Origin: a virus
Virus record (IMG/VR): IMGVR_UViG_3300009790_000014
Span: 1 to 51,270 of that record
Reading direction: 5' to 3' (one strand)
Length of the DNA: 51,270 bases
Program-made: the position numbers and the translations under genes
Part shown: positions 49,901 through 51,270 of the stretch, piece by piece
Numbering within the stretch: the stretch's first letter is position 1
Layout: every line of letters starts with the position of its first letter
Notes under the pieces: generated by a model
Databases searched by the model: none
What the model was told of the DNA's origin: nothing
What the model saw: the letters and a program-made list of their open reading frames with translations, nothing else

Positions 49901-50078
49901 AGGATTCCCCGTTAGCTGCCTTCTCTGCTTTCTTTACGCCGTGACGTAAGAACAGAGCAAGCAAGCTTGTTATGACTACATTAATAGCAGAACCTAACTC
50001 AAGGTCTCCTGTGCAATATCCAGCTACGCCAGCTATTGCTCCAGTTATTGATGTCCAAAATGTTTTTGATTTAATCAT
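49899..50078 (-). CDS. holin-like small membrane protein
   Basis: A 59-residue protein. FWTSITGAIAGVAGYCTG and SAINVVITSLLALFLRHGV are two hydrophobic segments around a short acidic turn, followed by a charged tail KKAEKAANGES. This is a common small-holin layout, and the 'FLRHGVKKAEK' end recurs in phage holins I recall. Holins make the inner-membrane hole that starts lysis. It is coupled by ATGA to the upstream gene; its TAA overlaps palindrome copy 18. Confidence 0.6.
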   Translation of the reverse strand: MIKSKTFWTSITGAIAGVAGYCTGDLELGSAINVVITSLLALFLRHGVKKAEKAANGES

Positions 50079-50422
50079 TTCTTTTTACGATTTTTTGGTT
50101 TCGGTTTATTAACTTCAACTGCTCCCAACTTAACAACAGTAGACCCTACCTTATTGGTAATGGTTAATGTTGGGAAAGGAACGTCAATAGCTAGGTAAGG
50201 AACTTTAAAGAAAAGTCCTTCAGGTGAAACTTTAGCATCTGGAACAGTTCCAGCTTTTGCACCTAAGCAAAGAGAAGGGATTGGCCAGCTAAGTTTTTGC
50301 CCGAATAGTTTAACATTTGGCGTTGGCTTTAAGCCTGCTCCAAATAAACTACTTGCGTTGGCATTAGACGTTAGTACAAATAATGCCCCGATTAGTAACA
50401 CACAACTTAATGTTGTTTTCAT
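50075..50422 (-). CDS. small secreted protein of the lysis cluster
   Basis: A 115-residue protein with a clear signal peptide (MKTTLSCVLLIGALFVLTSNANA). The mature part has a beta-rich core (VPYLAIDVPFPTLTITNK) and a Lys-rich end (KPKPKNRKKK). Not recognised. It lies between two small membrane proteins and is coupled by ATGA at both ends, so it probably acts in lysis or host surface change. Confidence 0.5.
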   Translation of the reverse strand: MKTTLSCVLLIGALFVLTSNANASSLFGAGLKPTPNVKLFGQKLSWPIPSLCLGAKAGTVPDAKVSPEGLFFKVPYLAIDVPFPTLTITNKVGSTVVKLGAVEVNKPKPKNRKKK

Positions 50423-50574
50423 TTTGATTTCAGTAGGTTTAATATTTTGAGTATAATATAGACGAGGGTAGCAACACTAATAGCTACTTTTAATAGAATA
50501 TCTATTTGAAGCATCCAGTTACCTATCCCAAGTCCCGCAGATGCGAAGACCTTTATATCGTCTATTGCTCTCAT
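50419..50574 (-). CDS. small membrane protein, possible holin/antiholin
   Basis: A 51-residue protein. MRAIDDIKVFASAGLGIGN leads into a hydrophobic helix ILLKVAISVATLVYIILKIL and a short basic end. One clear transmembrane segment and perhaps a second, weaker one. Small one- or two-helix proteins of this kind occur next to holins; it could be a holin, antiholin or pinholin. Its stop overlaps the next start as ATGA. Confidence 0.5.
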   Translation of the reverse strand: MRAIDDIKVFASAGLGIGNWMLQIDILLKVAISVATLVYIILKILNLLKSK

Positions 50575-50577
50575 CCA

Positions 50578-50868
50578 CTACCCTTCAGACTCTCCTGATT
50601 CTGGCATTTGAATTTCAGGAGCAGGAGCGTCTGTAAGCCCTAGCTTAGAGGCAACTATTTGTGCCGCCTGCTTAACTTGATCGTGATCTGCGGCAGTCAG
50701 CCTTGCTTGTGACGCAGCGTTAAACAGAATCTGCACAGCAGTCTGTACTTGTTGGTCTTGACTTTCTTCAGCCATAAGAGAACGTACTCTAGCAGAAAAG
50801 GGCTGTTTATAGCAACCCCTCCGCTGTCTCTTTTTCTTGGGTTTTAGCTTACGCTTCTTCCAAGACAA
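50578..50868 (-). CDS. hypothetical small protein with basic N-terminus
   Basis: A 96-residue protein beginning with TTG. The first 25 residues are very basic (SWKKRKLKPKKKRQRRG), the middle is helical (QTAVQILFNAASQARL, VKQAAQIVASKLG), and the end is acidic. An internal ATG at MAEES (near residue 30) would drop the basic part. Not recognised. The first segment could bind nucleic acid or membrane. Confidence 0.45.
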   Translation of the reverse strand: MSWKKRKLKPKKKRQRRGCYKQPFSARVRSLMAEESQDQQVQTAVQILFNAASQARLTAADHDQVKQAAQIVASKLGLTDAPAPEIQMPESGESEG

Positions 50869-50870
50869 AG

Positions 50871-50966
50871 CTAATCCTCTTTCTTACAATCTCCCTGACA
50901 AGTTTCGTCAAAGCAATGCGGGTTTTCACACTTACTCTTCACCTTCAGTGTCTTCCCCCTCTTCAT
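50871..50966 (-). CDS. Cys-rich micro-protein overlapping the next gene
   Basis: A 31-residue frame from ATG 50966, overlapping the acidic gene by 35 bases in another frame. The end reads KCENPHCFDETCQGDCKKED, four Cys in a compact spacing that could bind zinc. Cys-rich peptides of this kind occur in some phages. No clear Shine-Dalgarno; translation is uncertain. Confidence 0.35.
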   Translation of the reverse strand: MKRGKTLKVKSKCENPHCFDETCQGDCKKED

Positions 50967-51270
50967 CTACTTCGTCCACATCAACAACTGGCTCAGGTAT
51001 CGGATCAGGCTCAGGCTCAGGTGTGGGTTCAACAGTAGTATCAACCGTTATTTCTGGAGCCTCAAAGTCAGCAACAGGAACATCTTGTTTTTTAGCTGCC
51101 TCTATTTGTGCATCTAAACTGGCAATCCAGCCGTTATCAGCAGCAAACTGTGAGACTAAAGTAGATGCCCTAGCCTTGAACTCCTCAATTGTAGGTTTGT
51201 TTTCCTCGTCGTATTTATATATGCCGTCTATATAGGCACTATGTTTTTCATCTTCAGATGTAGCTGTTAA
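50932..51270 (-). CDS. acidic Pro/Glu-rich protein, 5' partial
   Basis: The frame runs off the right edge, so the start lies outside the window; at least 112 residues. A helical part (KHSAYIDGIYKYDEENKPTIEEFKAR..., only partly shown) leads to a Pro/Glu/Asp low-complexity tail (PTPEPEPDPIPEP) and ends EEGEDTEGEE. Probably a virion or accessory protein; the family is not recognised. Confidence 0.6.
   Translation of the reverse strand, partial: LTATSEDEKHSAYIDGIYKYDEENKPTIEEFKARASTLVSQFAADNGWIASLDAQIEAAKKQDVPVADFEAPEITVDTTVEPTPEPEPDPIPEPVVDVDEVDEEGEDTEGEE

Noticed and set aside
50837-51235. 132-residue + strand Ser/Thr/Gly-rich frame
   Set aside because: It is the antisense of the Pro/Glu-rich partial gene; GSGSGSGVGS mirrors the PEPEP codons.

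Overview
The window is almost certainly a near-complete genome segment of a temperate, tailed dsDNA phage (or its prophage). It carries a large terminase subunit, portal, scaffold-like protein, capsid candidate, tail nozzle-like protein, internal virion proteins, DnaB helicase, a recombination module, a tyrosine integrase and a lysis cluster. The order portal, scaffold, capsid, adaptor, fibres, nozzle, internal virion proteins and a giant ejection-type protein looks podovirus-like (T7/P22 style). That is inference from gene order, not proof of morphology. The host is not stated in the sequence. One small exported protein (9946-10245) has the 'TSTNLTDW ... FFRVV' pattern I associate with Verrucomicrobiota secreted proteins, so a Verrucomicrobiota host is a weak guess. 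Both window ends cut a gene.

Layout. 1-15586 is a left arm read on the + strand. It holds small accessory and regulatory genes (1-2.5 kb), a MoxR ATPase / DUF3150-like / VWA-metallopeptidase-like cassette (2.6-6.2 kb), an HNH nuclease and a sigma-4-like HTH gene (6.3-9.4 kb), and an RlpA-like cell-wall gene (9.5 kb). A replication and recombination block follows (10.3-14.2 kb: annealing-protein candidate, RecB-like nuclease, two further nuclease-like genes, DnaB), then two HTH genes and the integrase (14.2-15.6 kb). 15583-47902 is the virion block, read on the - strand. It ends in a 3589-residue giant protein containing an ADP-ribosyltransferase-like domain. terL (47934-49406) alone is inverted to the + strand. 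49449-51270 returns to the - strand with spanin-like, holin-like and other small membrane or secreted genes.

The most striking non-coding signal is a 17-bp palindrome, consensus TATACTGTSACAGTATA, found at 18 dispersed places: nine with a perfect 13-bp core and nine with a single core mismatch. Left-arm copies lie mostly at gene boundaries. Several abut start codons of genes without a visible Shine-Dalgarno sequence, and several supply the stop codon of the upstream gene. It looks like a phage-wide operator/stoperator network or an mRNA element. A second signal is a pair of homologous intergenic RNA-like elements (6214-6302 and 9017-9084) that fold into the same three-stem junction with compensatory differences in the stems and a conserved loop. 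Other unusual items are a metallophosphoesterase fused to a virion adaptor, a glycosyltransferase inside the tail operon, two fibre genes sharing an N-terminal docking domain, and a nested spanin-like gene pair.

How the parts may work together (inference). Left-arm replication genes are probably switched by the palindrome-binding regulator. RHH, XRE-like, excisionase-like and sigma-4-like candidates are all encoded here. The virion delivers the giant ART-bearing protein with other internal proteins. RlpA-like, holin-like and spanin-like products would act in lysis.
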